Below are positions 1-5,904 of a DNA stretch of 7,743 nt, one piece after another. The stretch is from an uncultured Lachnospiraceae bacterium (GTDB lineage: Bacteria > Bacillota > Clostridia > Lachnospirales > Lachnospiraceae). The number at the start of each line of letters is the position of its first letter. Position 1 is the first letter of the stretch. The translations under genes and the position numbers were made by a program. The stretch lies in assembly GCA_910589195.1 (NCBI GenBank), contig CAJUTC010000079.1, forward strand, positions 1 through 7,743, in the 5' to 3' direction. A model generated the notes under the pieces. The model was given only the letters and a program-made list of their open reading frames with translations, searched no databases and was not told the origin of the DNA.

Positions 1-9
1 AAAAGGTCG

Positions 10-48
10 AAAATCCGATGCTAGCTAGCTCGCTTGCAAGAGGATTTT
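10..48. repeat. Inverted repeat AAAATCC / GGATTTT
   Basis: Seven-base arms (10-16 and 42-48) enclose two self-complementary blocks, GCTAGCTAGC (20-29) and CTTGCAAG (33-40). A run of five T (45-49) overlaps the 3' arm, so the hairpin could act as a weak intrinsic terminator for a gene to the left of the window. The 5' arm can pair equally well with the GGATTTT at 95-101, which gives alternative folds. Confidence 0.4.
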
Positions 49-58
49 TGAACTTAGG

Positions 59-111
59 ATCCGCCAAAAACATGAAAAAGCAGCCAATCCGGGCGGATTT
101 TGAATGTTTTT
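59..111. repeat. Nested, mutually exclusive inverted repeats
   Basis: Three pairings share the same bases. AAAAACAT (66-73) pairs with ATGTTTTT (104-111). Inside it AATCC (86-90) pairs with GGATT (95-99). ATCCGCC (59-65) pairs with GGCGGAT (92-98) and excludes the inner hairpin. The outer stem ends in a T run, as an intrinsic terminator would. The competing stems resemble an attenuator in form, but no ligand or leader peptide can be named. Confidence 0.4.
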
Positions 112-113
112 GA

Positions 114-145
114 GGATTACGGGAGCACAAAGTGCGGAGTAATCC
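114..145. repeat. Hairpin GGATTAC / GTAATCC
   Basis: A perfect seven-base outer stem (114-120 with 139-145) encloses a short internal loop and a perfect four-base inner stem GCAC/GTGC (125-128 with 132-135) around an AAA loop. No T run follows, so it is not a classic terminator. Confidence 0.55.
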
Positions 146-152
146 GGATCAA

Positions 153-176
153 GGTGGCAAAAGACCCTTTGACACC
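153..176. repeat. Hairpin GGTGGCAAA / TTTGACACC
   Basis: The arms are 153-161 and 168-176, complementary at eight of nine positions with a single G-A mismatch, around the loop AGACCC. It is the last in the series of hairpins and ends 41 bases before the pepM start. The perfect TTGACA inside its 3' arm is probably coincidental (see rejected items). Confidence 0.5.
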
Positions 177-197
177 AACATCATAGTAAATAAATAT

Positions 198-204
198 GAA
201 AGGA
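198..204 (+). promoter_or_regulatory. Ribosome binding site of the tri-domain PEP mutase gene
   Basis: GAAAGGA lies 13 bases before the ATG at 218, a longer spacing than usual. The start is still secure because the protein opens directly on the nucleotidyltransferase signature (MKALILNSGMGTR), exactly where family members begin. The long spacing suggests modest translation. Confidence 0.6.
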
Positions 205-217
205 ATCTATAATCAGA

Positions 218-2227
218 ATGAAAGCACTAATTCTAAATTCCGGAATGGGCACCCGTATGGGAAGTTTAACTTCAGAACATCCCAAATGTATGACTGAAAT
301 TTCAAATAAAGAAACGATTTTGTCCAGGCAGTTAACACAGCTTGCCGCCATCGGCATTGAAGAAGTAATTATTACCACCGGGCAATTTGACAGTATTTTG
401 GTTAACTACTGTCAAGGACTTGATTTGCCGTTACATCTTACATTTGTAAAAAATCCGGACTATCAGGATACCAATTATATCTATTCTATTTATTGCGCCA
501 GGAATTATCTGGATGATGATATCATTTTAATCCATGGGGATTTGGTATTTGAAAATGCTGTGCTGGATGAGATTGTATCATCCGAAACAAGCTGTATTGC
601 GGTTAGCTCCACGCATCCGCTTCCAGAGAAAGATTTTAAAGCTGTGATCCGCAATGGACAGGTTACTCACATAGGAGTGGAATTTTTTAATGAAGCCGTA
701 GCTGCACAGCCCCTTTATCTACTAAAAAAGGATACTTGGCTGAAATGGCTTGCCAATATTATCAAATTTTGTGAATCCGGAAATAGGACATGCTATGCGG
801 AAGTGGCATTTAATGAAGTTTCCCATACTTGCGCCCTTTATCCTCTGGATGTAAAAAAACAGCTTTGCAGTGAAATCGATAATCCCGAGGATTTAGCAGT
901 CATTTCTGATAAATTGAAGGAAATTGAAAGCCGAACCGTTTATATGTGTTTTTCTTCTGATATTTTACATAGTGGGCATATTGCAATTATCCGAAAGGCA
1001 GAGCGTCTTGGCAAGCTAATTGTGGGTGTTTTATCGGACGAAGCGGTTGTAAGCTATAAACGTTTCCCCCTCTTACCATACGAAGAGAGGAAAAGCATGT
1101 TTGAAAATATAGCAGGCGTTTATAAAGTAGTGGAACAAAAAACATTAAGTTATCAAGAAAACTTAAAAAAATATCAGCCTACCTATGTGGTACACGGTGA
1201 TGACTGGGTAACCGGGTTCCAAAAACCAATCCGCGATGAAGTGGTATCAGTATTGGCTTCTTATGGCGGACAGCTTGTAGAATTCCCCTATTCAAACAAT
1301 GAAACTTATAAAAGCCTGGATGCCCGTGTCCGGTCGGAACTTTCTACACCCGATATCCGGCGGGCAAGGCTTAAGAAAGCACTTGCCATGAAGGGAACGA
1401 TCCGTGCAATGGAAGCACACAGCGGGTTAACAGGGTTAATTGTGGAGCAAACCGTTGTAGAAGAAGAAGGCGGTGCCCGCCAGTTTGATGCCATGTGGAT
1501 CAGTTCCCTTTGTGACTCTACCGCTAAAGGAAAACCCGATATCGAACTGGTGGATATGACTTCCCGCTTCCGTACCATTGATGATATTTGTGAAGTTACC
1601 ACAAAACCCATTATTTTTGATGGAGATACCGGAGGTCTGACCGAGCATTTTGTATATACTGTCCGTTCTCTGGAACGCATGGGAGTATCCATGGTGATTA
1701 TCGAGGATAAGACAGGTCTGAAGAAAAATTCTTTATTCGGGAATGAAGTGGTACAAACACAGGCGGAAATTTCGGAATTTGCCGCTAAGATCGCCGCCGG
1801 AAAGAAGGCACAGCGTACAAGTGATTTCATGATTTGCGCCCGTATTGAAAGCCTGATTTTAGAACAGGGAATGGAAGACGCACTGAAGCGGGCATTTGCT
1901 TTTATCAAAGCAGGTGCAGATGCTATTATGATCCACAGCCGTAAAAAAGATCCGGCAGAAATTTTTGAGTTTGTAGAACGGTTCCGGAAGCAGGATGCCA
2001 CTACTCCGCTGGTAGTTGTCCCCACATCATTTAACGCAGTTACAGAAGAAGAGTTCAAAGAACGGGGAATCAACATTGTTATCTATGCAAATCAGTTGAC
2101 CAGAACCGGATTCCCGGCTATGCAGAATGCGGCGAAAATGATCCTGAAAAACCATCGGGCAAAGGAATGCGATGATATTTGCATGCCGTTTAAGGAGATC
2201 ATCCGATTAATTCCGGAAGAAGTTTAG
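218..2227 (+). CDS. pepM: Tri-domain protein: LicC-like nucleotidyltransferase - cytidylyltransferase - phosphoenolpyruvate mutase
   Basis: This 669-residue cytoplasmic enzyme commits PEP to phosphonate synthesis (PEP to phosphonopyruvate) and carries two nucleotide-transfer domains. Residues 1-235 are a sugar-nucleotide/LicC-type nucleotidyltransferase: GMGTR at 9-13, PK at 22-23, HGD with D108, and EIDNPEDL at 219-226, matching LicC's EID segment. The usual LAAG is LNSG here. Residues 239-372 are an HxGH cytidylyltransferase (HSGH at 251-254, HGDDW at 326-330). The C-terminal ISST-type motif seen in many relatives is replaced by ETYKSLDA (362-369). Residues 383-669 are PEP mutase: FDGDTGG at 467-473 and the hallmark EDKTGLKKNS at 496-505, which separates it from isocitrate lyase relatives. 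Mutase fused to one cytidylyltransferase is known (Fom1); the extra N-terminal domain is unusual. By inference one of the transferase domains makes a CMP-phosphonate from the product of the next two genes. The mutase assignment is very secure; the substrates of the other domains are not. Confidence 0.95.
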   Translation: MKALILNSGMGTRMGSLTSEHPKCMTEISNKETILSRQLTQLAAIGIEEVIITTGQFDSILVNYCQGLDLPLHLTFVKNPDYQDTNYIYSIYCARNYLDDDIILIHGDLVFENAVLDEIVSSETSCIAVSSTHPLPEKDFKAVIRNGQVTHIGVEFFNEAVAAQPLYLLKKDTWLKWLANIIKFCESGNRTCYAEVAFNEVSHTCALYPLDVKKQLCSEIDNPEDLAVISDKLKEIESRTVYMCFSSDILHSGHIAIIRKAERLGKLIVGVLSDEAVVSYKRFPLLPYEERKSMFENIAGVYKVVEQKTLSYQENLKKYQPTYVVHGDDWVTGFQKPIRDEVVSVLASYGGQLVEFPYSNNETYKSLDARVRSELSTPDIRRARLKKALAMKGTIRAMEAHSGLTGLIVEQTVVEEEGGARQFDAMWISSLCDSTAKGKPDIELVDMTSRFRTIDDICEVTTKPIIFDGDTGGLTEHFVYTVRSLERMGVSMVIIEDKTGLKKNSLFGNEVVQTQAEISEFAAKIAAGKKAQRTSDFMICARIESLILEQGMEDALKRAFAFIKAGADAIMIHSRKKDPAEIFEFVERFRKQDATTPLVVVPTSFNAVTEEEFKERGINIVIYANQLTRTGFPAMQNAAKMILKNHRAKECDDICMPFKEIIRLIPEEV

Positions 2228-2411
2228 CCATGTGATCCGTTAACTTTTCTAAATCAAAGCAATACAGCAGATCGGATTCCTGAAAAAATCTGAAAGGTGG
2301 CAGCACACGAAAGCAAAAACAGCAAACATTCTAAAACCGAAGTATTCGTAAGACGAAATGCCTTGATCTCGGCATCATGAATTTCATTTTATCGCATGGG
2401 GAGGAAGTTAA
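2228..2411 (+). other. Spacer between pepM and the reductase gene, with two small hairpins
   Basis: This 184-base gap is wide compared with the overlapping genes that follow. It holds a short stem CAGAT/ATCTG (2268-2272 with 2288-2292) and a stem ATGCC/GGCAT (2358-2362 with 2371-2375) around an eight-base loop. No T run follows either stem and no good promoter is visible, so read-through from pepM is the simplest reading. A strong ribosome binding site, GGGGAGG (2398-2404), precedes the next gene. Confidence 0.4.
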
Positions 2412-3542
2412 ATGGAACAAACCATATTGACTGCCAGTAAAAATTATCCGGAATTAGATGGATATCTGTGGCAAAACCATTTTAAAACGGTGCTTCTAGT
2501 ATGTGACAGTTCCTTGCCTCTTTTAGAAATCAGCAAGTATTTTGATGAGGCAGAACAGCGCCTTTCGGTTAAATTTGTTAAATTCCAAGATTTTGAACCC
2601 AACCCCCAATACGAATCGGTAGTGGAAGGGGTTAAGGCATTCCATCAGAACCATTGTGACTCTATTATCGCGGTGGGTGGCGGCAGTGCGATGGATGTGG
2701 CAAAATGTATTAAATTGTATTCCAATATGGATCCTGCCTGCCATTATCTGCAACAGGAAATTGTACCAAATACTGTAGAACTACTGGCAATCCCGACGAC
2801 AGCCGGAACCGGTTCCGAGGCAACCCGGTATGCCGTTATTTACTTAAACGGTGAAAAACAGTCCATTGCGGATGAAAGCTGTATCCCCCATACGGTTTTA
2901 TTTGATGCGTCAGCACTTAAAACGTTACCAGAATATCAAAAGAAATCGACTATGATGGATGCTTTATGTCATGGGATAGAATCTTACTGGTCTGTAAATT
3001 CCACGGAAGAAAGCCAGTCTTTTTCCAAACAAGCAATTGGCATGATCTTAGAATGTAAGGATTCCTTTTTGAAAAATGAGGATTCCGGCAATGAATCCAT
3101 GTTAAAGGCCGCCTATATTGCCGGGAAAGCCATAAATATAACGCAGACTACCGCCGGGCATGCCATGTGTTATAAATTAACCAGTTTATATGGGATCTCA
3201 CATGGCCATGGAGCGGCATTATGTGTAGCAAAATTATGGCCGTATATGGTTCAAAACAGTTTGAAATGCATTGATTTAAGAGGGGAAGGCTACCTTAATC
3301 ATATTTTTCATCAGATAGCCCTTTCCATGGGATGTCCAACTGTAGAAGGAGGAATTCAATTCTTCTGCAACTTGTTAAATGAGCTGAAATTGGATGCGCC
3401 TAACGCGCAGGCCAGCGATTTCAGCCTGTTGAGCCGATCTGTAAACCCAGTTCGATTAAAAAATAACCCAGTACGGTTAGACTCCAAAGCCATCAATGCT
3501 CTATACCATGAAATTTTAGACAGAAAAGAGGACTCTAAATGA
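2412..3542 (+). CDS. phpC: Iron-type alcohol dehydrogenase, probable phosphonoacetaldehyde reductase
   Basis: The protein has 376 residues, normal for group III (Fe-ADH) dehydrogenases. It is predicted to reduce phosphonoacetaldehyde to 2-hydroxyethylphosphonate with NAD(P)H in the cytoplasm. Seen directly: the nucleotide-binding GGGSAMDVAK at 89-98, IPTTAGTGSE at 127-136, and metal ligands D183 and H187 in MMDALCHGIE, H250 in AGHAM and H264 in ISHGHG, at the usual 14-residue spacing between the last two. SVNPVRLKNNPVRL at 343-356 and ESYWSVNSTEES at 190-201 resemble phosphonoacetaldehyde reductases (PhpC/FomC type) rather than general alcohol dehydrogenases. GGGGAGG lies 7 bases before the ATG. 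The stop overlaps the decarboxylase start by four bases (ATGA), so the two are translationally coupled. Context strongly supports the substrate: the gene sits between PEP mutase and phosphonopyruvate decarboxylase. The symbol is by family likeness, not proven orthology. Confidence 0.9.
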   Translation: MEQTILTASKNYPELDGYLWQNHFKTVLLVCDSSLPLLEISKYFDEAEQRLSVKFVKFQDFEPNPQYESVVEGVKAFHQNHCDSIIAVGGGSAMDVAKCIKLYSNMDPACHYLQQEIVPNTVELLAIPTTAGTGSEATRYAVIYLNGEKQSIADESCIPHTVLFDASALKTLPEYQKKSTMMDALCHGIESYWSVNSTEESQSFSKQAIGMILECKDSFLKNEDSGNESMLKAAYIAGKAINITQTTAGHAMCYKLTSLYGISHGHGAALCVAKLWPYMVQNSLKCIDLRGEGYLNHIFHQIALSMGCPTVEGGIQFFCNLLNELKLDAPNAQASDFSLLSRSVNPVRLKNNPVRLDSKAINALYHEILDRKEDSK

Positions 3543-4663
3543 AAGCAGAAAAGCTGGCAGCGATTATTGATTCTGATTTTTATACTGGTGTTCCTGATTC
3601 ACAGTTGAAAGCTTTATGCAACTATTTAATGGGCACCTATGGAATCGATCCGAAACATCATATTATTGCGGCAAATGAAGGAAATTGTGTAGCTCTAGCA
3701 GCCGGTTATCATTTGGCAACTGGAAAAATTCCGGTTGTTTATATGCAGAACAGTGGGGAGGGCAATATCATTAACCCGGTTGCTTCCCTGCTAAATGATA
3801 AGGTATATGGAATTCCAATGGTATTTATTATTGGCTGGCGTGGGGAACCTGGCATACCAGACGAGCCGCAGCACATTTATCAGGGAAGCGTGACGGTAAA
3901 GCTCCTTGAAGATATGGGGGTTCCATCTTTTATTATCGGAAAAGAAACTACCGATGAAGAAGTCGAAGCAATTATGAACCAATACCGGGCACTGTTAAAT
4001 AAAGGGAAGGATGTGGCTTTTCTGGTTCGAAAAGGCGCTATTTCATATGATGGCAAAATCAAGTATGAAAATGAAAATACAATGAGCCGGGAAGAAATTA
4101 TCCGCCATATCGTAATAGCATCTGGTGCGGATCCGATTGTCAGCACCACCGGAAAGGCTAGCCGGGAACTTTTTGAAATCAGAGAAGCCAGAGGCCAGGG
4201 ACACCAGTACGATTTTCTTACCGTTGGTTCTATGGGGCACAGCTCTTCCATTGCCCTTGGGGTGGCAATTCACAAGCCAGGCACCCGGGTATGGTGCATA
4301 GACGGTGACGGGTCTGTGCTTATGCATATGGGTTCTATGGCTGTACTTGGATCAAACGCCACCCCAAATATGGTACATGTGGTAATCAATAATGGGGCGC
4401 ACGAAACGGTCGGAGGAATGCCAACCGTAGCGTCTGCCGTAGATCTGGTTGCCATTGCGAAAGCATGCGGCTATCCAAATGCCGTCAGTGTGGCAGATTT
4501 TCATGCATTGGATGAACAGTTGGAATTGGCAAAAAGCAGAAGCCAGTTAAGTTTTATTGAAGTAAAATGTTCCATAGGAGCCAGAGATGATCTGGGAAGA
4601 CCGACCACATCGCCATTGGAAAATAAGAAGAATTTTATGGGGTATTTGGATACGTTGAAGTAA
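3539..4663 (+). CDS. ppd: Phosphonopyruvate decarboxylase (thiamine diphosphate dependent)
   Basis: The 374-residue protein has the usual family length. It decarboxylates phosphonopyruvate to phosphonoacetaldehyde, the irreversible step that pulls the unfavourable PEP mutase equilibrium forward. Seen directly: the N-terminal Pyr domain with YTGVPDS at 15-21 and the cofactor-activating glutamate E47 in ANEGNCVALAAGYH; WRGEPGIPDEPQH at 100-112, a segment typical of this family; TTGKASRELFE at 203-213; and a C-terminal PP domain with the thiamine diphosphate/magnesium motif from GDG (256-258) to NN (284-285). The start codon lies in the ATGA overlap with the reductase gene. Its ribosome binding site GAGG (3528-3531) lies inside that gene. 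Sulfopyruvate decarboxylase is a related alternative, but the neighbouring PEP mutase makes phosphonopyruvate the clear substrate. It is the last gene of the + strand cassette. Confidence 0.95.
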   Translation: MKAEKLAAIIDSDFYTGVPDSQLKALCNYLMGTYGIDPKHHIIAANEGNCVALAAGYHLATGKIPVVYMQNSGEGNIINPVASLLNDKVYGIPMVFIIGWRGEPGIPDEPQHIYQGSVTVKLLEDMGVPSFIIGKETTDEEVEAIMNQYRALLNKGKDVAFLVRKGAISYDGKIKYENENTMSREEIIRHIVIASGADPIVSTTGKASRELFEIREARGQGHQYDFLTVGSMGHSSSIALGVAIHKPGTRVWCIDGDGSVLMHMGSMAVLGSNATPNMVHVVINNGAHETVGGMPTVASAVDLVAIAKACGYPNAVSVADFHALDEQLELAKSRSQLSFIEVKCSIGARDDLGRPTTSPLENKKNFMGYLDTLK

Positions 4664-4735
4664 TTGATGTAGGTTGTGCTTATGTAACTGTAAAATACTA
4701 ACATACAATCACCGTTAAAATATTTTAGGGAGTTC

Positions 4736-4885
4736 TTATAAACTATCAAGCGGAACATTCTTGCCAATGAATACTATGAATGTATCGAATTTTTTATGTA
4801 AGACCAAGCTCTTGCCGTGCGGTTTGTACCAGCGCCAAAATGCCTGCTTTTGGCATTTTGTGTGCATCCGCCGAATACGTTTCAC
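4736..4885 (-). CDS. Possible small basic protein (49 aa, GTG start), unrecognised
   Basis: A - strand frame starts with GTG at 4885. AAAGGAG (4891-4897) lies 5 bases upstream, and the frame ends in TAA at 4736. The product would be 49 residues, rich in K, R and H in its first half (KRIRRMHTKCQKQ near the start), with a more hydrophobic C-terminal part (FIVFIG). An in-frame ATG at 4900 would give 54 residues but has no ribosome binding site. It lies just downstream of the gtp-like cassette on the same strand and spans the hairpin at 4836-4860, which argues against it being a real gene. Other frames here are also open, so this may be chance. I recognise no family. Confidence 0.2.
   Translation of the reverse strand: MKRIRRMHTKCQKQAFWRWYKPHGKSLVLHKKFDTFIVFIGKNVPLDSL
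4836..4860. terminator. Perfect nine-base hairpin, possible bidirectional terminator between convergent operons
   Basis: CAAAATGCC (4836-4844) pairs perfectly with GGCATTTTG (4852-4860) around a seven-base loop. The stem has A-rich 5' and T-rich 3' ends, so in either direction the RNA hairpin finishes in a U-rich arm. It lies about 170 bases after ppd and about 230 bases after the HAD gene, between the two facing operons. The T run is inside the stem rather than after it, so termination is probable but not textbook. Confidence 0.45.
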
Positions 4886-5088
4886 AGTATCTCCTTTCAT
4901 TCATGGCATCGCCGCAAGTGTGATATGCATTCAAGAATGCCAAATGCGCTGGCCAGCTTTATAATAGTGGCGTTTGCTGCTGGGCGCATGAAGGCTTGAC
5001 AAAAATTCTGATATAGCAATTCTTATCAAAAAGTTTTCATTTTATAGCAATCATTAAGAAACCAATCCGCTCATTCATTTCAAAGACG

Positions 5089-5901
5089 TTAAATCAAATT
5101 TTCATAAAGTTCTTTTACGCTTTTAAAAGTATAAGTGGGTTTAATAGTGCCTTCAATAATATCTATTTTTTTTGCTTCCCCAGTTAAAACACAGACTGCT
5201 GTTACATTCGCATTAAGACCTGTTGCAATATCTGTATATAGCCTATCCCCGATTACAACCGTTTCGTCTGGTAAGTATCCAAATTTTTCCCTTACGATAT
5301 CTACCATGATTGGCGCTGGTTTTCCGATATACACCGGTTCTTTATCGGTAGCATTTTTAATCATTCCGCATATTGAACCACAATCGGGAATAAATCCAAA
5401 CCCAACCGGACATCTTAAATCTGGATTTGTTGCAATAAATGGAACATTTTGTGTGGTAAGTACCTCACACGTTACAGCTAATTTAGCGCTTGTAAGCTCC
5501 GTATCAAATCCCACTACAACCGCTTTAACCGGCTCAATCCGATCCGTAACATGAATTCCGCTACCTGCTAATTCTTTTACAAAAGATTTTGTTCCCTGAC
5601 AATAAACTTTAGCATTAGGATAATTCTTTTTAAGATAAAGAATTGTGGCTTGGGCAGAGGTGAAAAAATTGCTTTCATCCCCACGTATTCCAAGCCGATT
5701 AACTTTCTTTACATAATCAGTAACTGACTTAGAGGAGTTATTCGTTATAAATACATATTTTCCTCCAATACCATTAATGTAATTTAATATTTGATGTGTT
5801 CCATCAAATATCCTGTCTTCTTCATAAATAGTACCATCCATATCAAAAAGAAATAATTTCTTTTTCTTTAGAATAGCCGTGTTTTTCCTAAAAATATCCA
5901 T
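5089..5901 (-). CDS. HAD-IIA (NagD/4-nitrophenylphosphatase-like) phosphatase or phosphotransferase, Gtp3-like
   Basis: This 270-residue cytoplasmic HAD-superfamily enzyme has all four motifs: motif I DMDGT with D20 and D22, motif II with T53 in FITNNSS, motif III K194 in YIGKP, and motif IV GDRLYTDI with D219 and D224. The C2-type cap between motifs II and III contains ATNPDLRCP (157-165), typical of the NagD branch. GAGGT (5909-5913) lies 7 bases before the ATG, inside the end of the preceding gene. The intergenic gap is 3 bases, so the genes are coupled. In pneumococcal capsule types with glycerol-2-phosphate, a protein in this position (Gtp3) was reported to form glycerol-2-phosphate. By family it could equally dephosphorylate a glycerol phosphate or dihydroxyacetone phosphate. 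Fold and motifs are certain; the substrate is inferred from the neighbours. Confidence 0.9.
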   Translation of the reverse strand: MDIFRKNTAILKKKKLFLFDMDGTIYEEDRIFDGTHQILNYINGIGGKYVFITNNSSKSVTDYVKKVNRLGIRGDESNFFTSAQATILYLKKNYPNAKVYCQGTKSFVKELAGSGIHVTDRIEPVKAVVVGFDTELTSAKLAVTCEVLTTQNVPFIATNPDLRCPVGFGFIPDCGSICGMIKNATDKEPVYIGKPAPIMVDIVREKFGYLPDETVVIGDRLYTDIATGLNANVTAVCVLTGEAKKIDIIEGTIKPTYTFKSVKELYENLI

Positions 5902-5904
5902 TTC

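Larger units (their letters stand above)
3..186 (+). pseudogene. Decayed or repeat-borne open frame upstream of the phosphonate cassette
   Basis: A frame is open from the left edge (position 3) to a TGA at 111-113. It contains an ATG at 72 followed by residues MKKQPIRADFECF. The frame beginning at 112 then stays open to a TAG at 184-186 and reads EDYGSTKCGVIRIKVAKDP and onward. Removing one T from the T run at 107-111 would join the two frames into one. There is no ribosome binding site before the ATG at 72, and the same DNA is dominated by inverted repeats. I therefore read it as a dispersed repeat that happens to be open, or as the frameshifted tail of a gene lying left of the window. I do not recognise a protein family. 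Confidence 0.25.
4664..5088. other. Convergent intergenic region without a convincing gene
   Basis: These 425 bases separate the 3' ends of two facing operons. The outer parts are AT-rich. The middle (about 4800-4990) is richer in G+C and has several short overlapping open frames on both strands, none recognisable. Seen in it: the strong hairpin at 4836-4860; a small hairpin GCATT/AATGC (4927-4931 with 4936-4940); the ten-base palindrome GCTGGCCAGC (4948-4957); the palindrome TAAAATATTTTA (4716-4727); and a direct repeat TATAGCAAT (5012-5020 and 5043-5051). The composition shift could mark a decayed gene or insertion remnant, but no transposase motif or terminal repeats are visible. Confidence 0.5.

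Noticed and set aside
169..197. Perfect TTGACA (169-174) followed by AT-rich sequence, as a promoter for pepM
   Set aside because: No -10 box better than three of six bases at 16-18 spacing. A start site near 203 would leave the ribosome binding site (198-204) outside the transcript. The hexamer is part of the 153-176 hairpin.
1306..2076. Long - strand open frame (256 codons) opposite the PEP mutase domain
   Set aside because: It lies antisense to a domain with clear catalytic motifs and has low-complexity Ser/Arg-rich composition, as expected of a shadow frame.
2299..2379. Short open frame starting GTG in the spacer between pepM and the reductase gene
   Set aside because: About 27 codons, with the only purine-rich stretch directly abutting the start. 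It could not be told from chance.
4761..4999. Two + strand open frames of 60-67 codons in the convergent spacer
   Set aside because: No ribosome binding sites, unusual residue make-up (many Cys, Arg, Phe), overlap with each other and with the hairpin, and no recognisable family.
4996..5024. Perfect TTGACA at 4996-5001 as a + strand promoter
   Set aside because: No acceptable -10 box at normal spacing, and it would transcribe antisense into the HAD gene. Best treated as chance in AT-rich spacer.
5009..5028. Weak hairpin TGATA/TATCA followed on the - strand by a short T run, as the terminator of the gtp-like operon
   Set aside because: A five-base AT-only stem with a ten-base loop is too unstable to call. 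The 4836-4860 hairpin is the better candidate.
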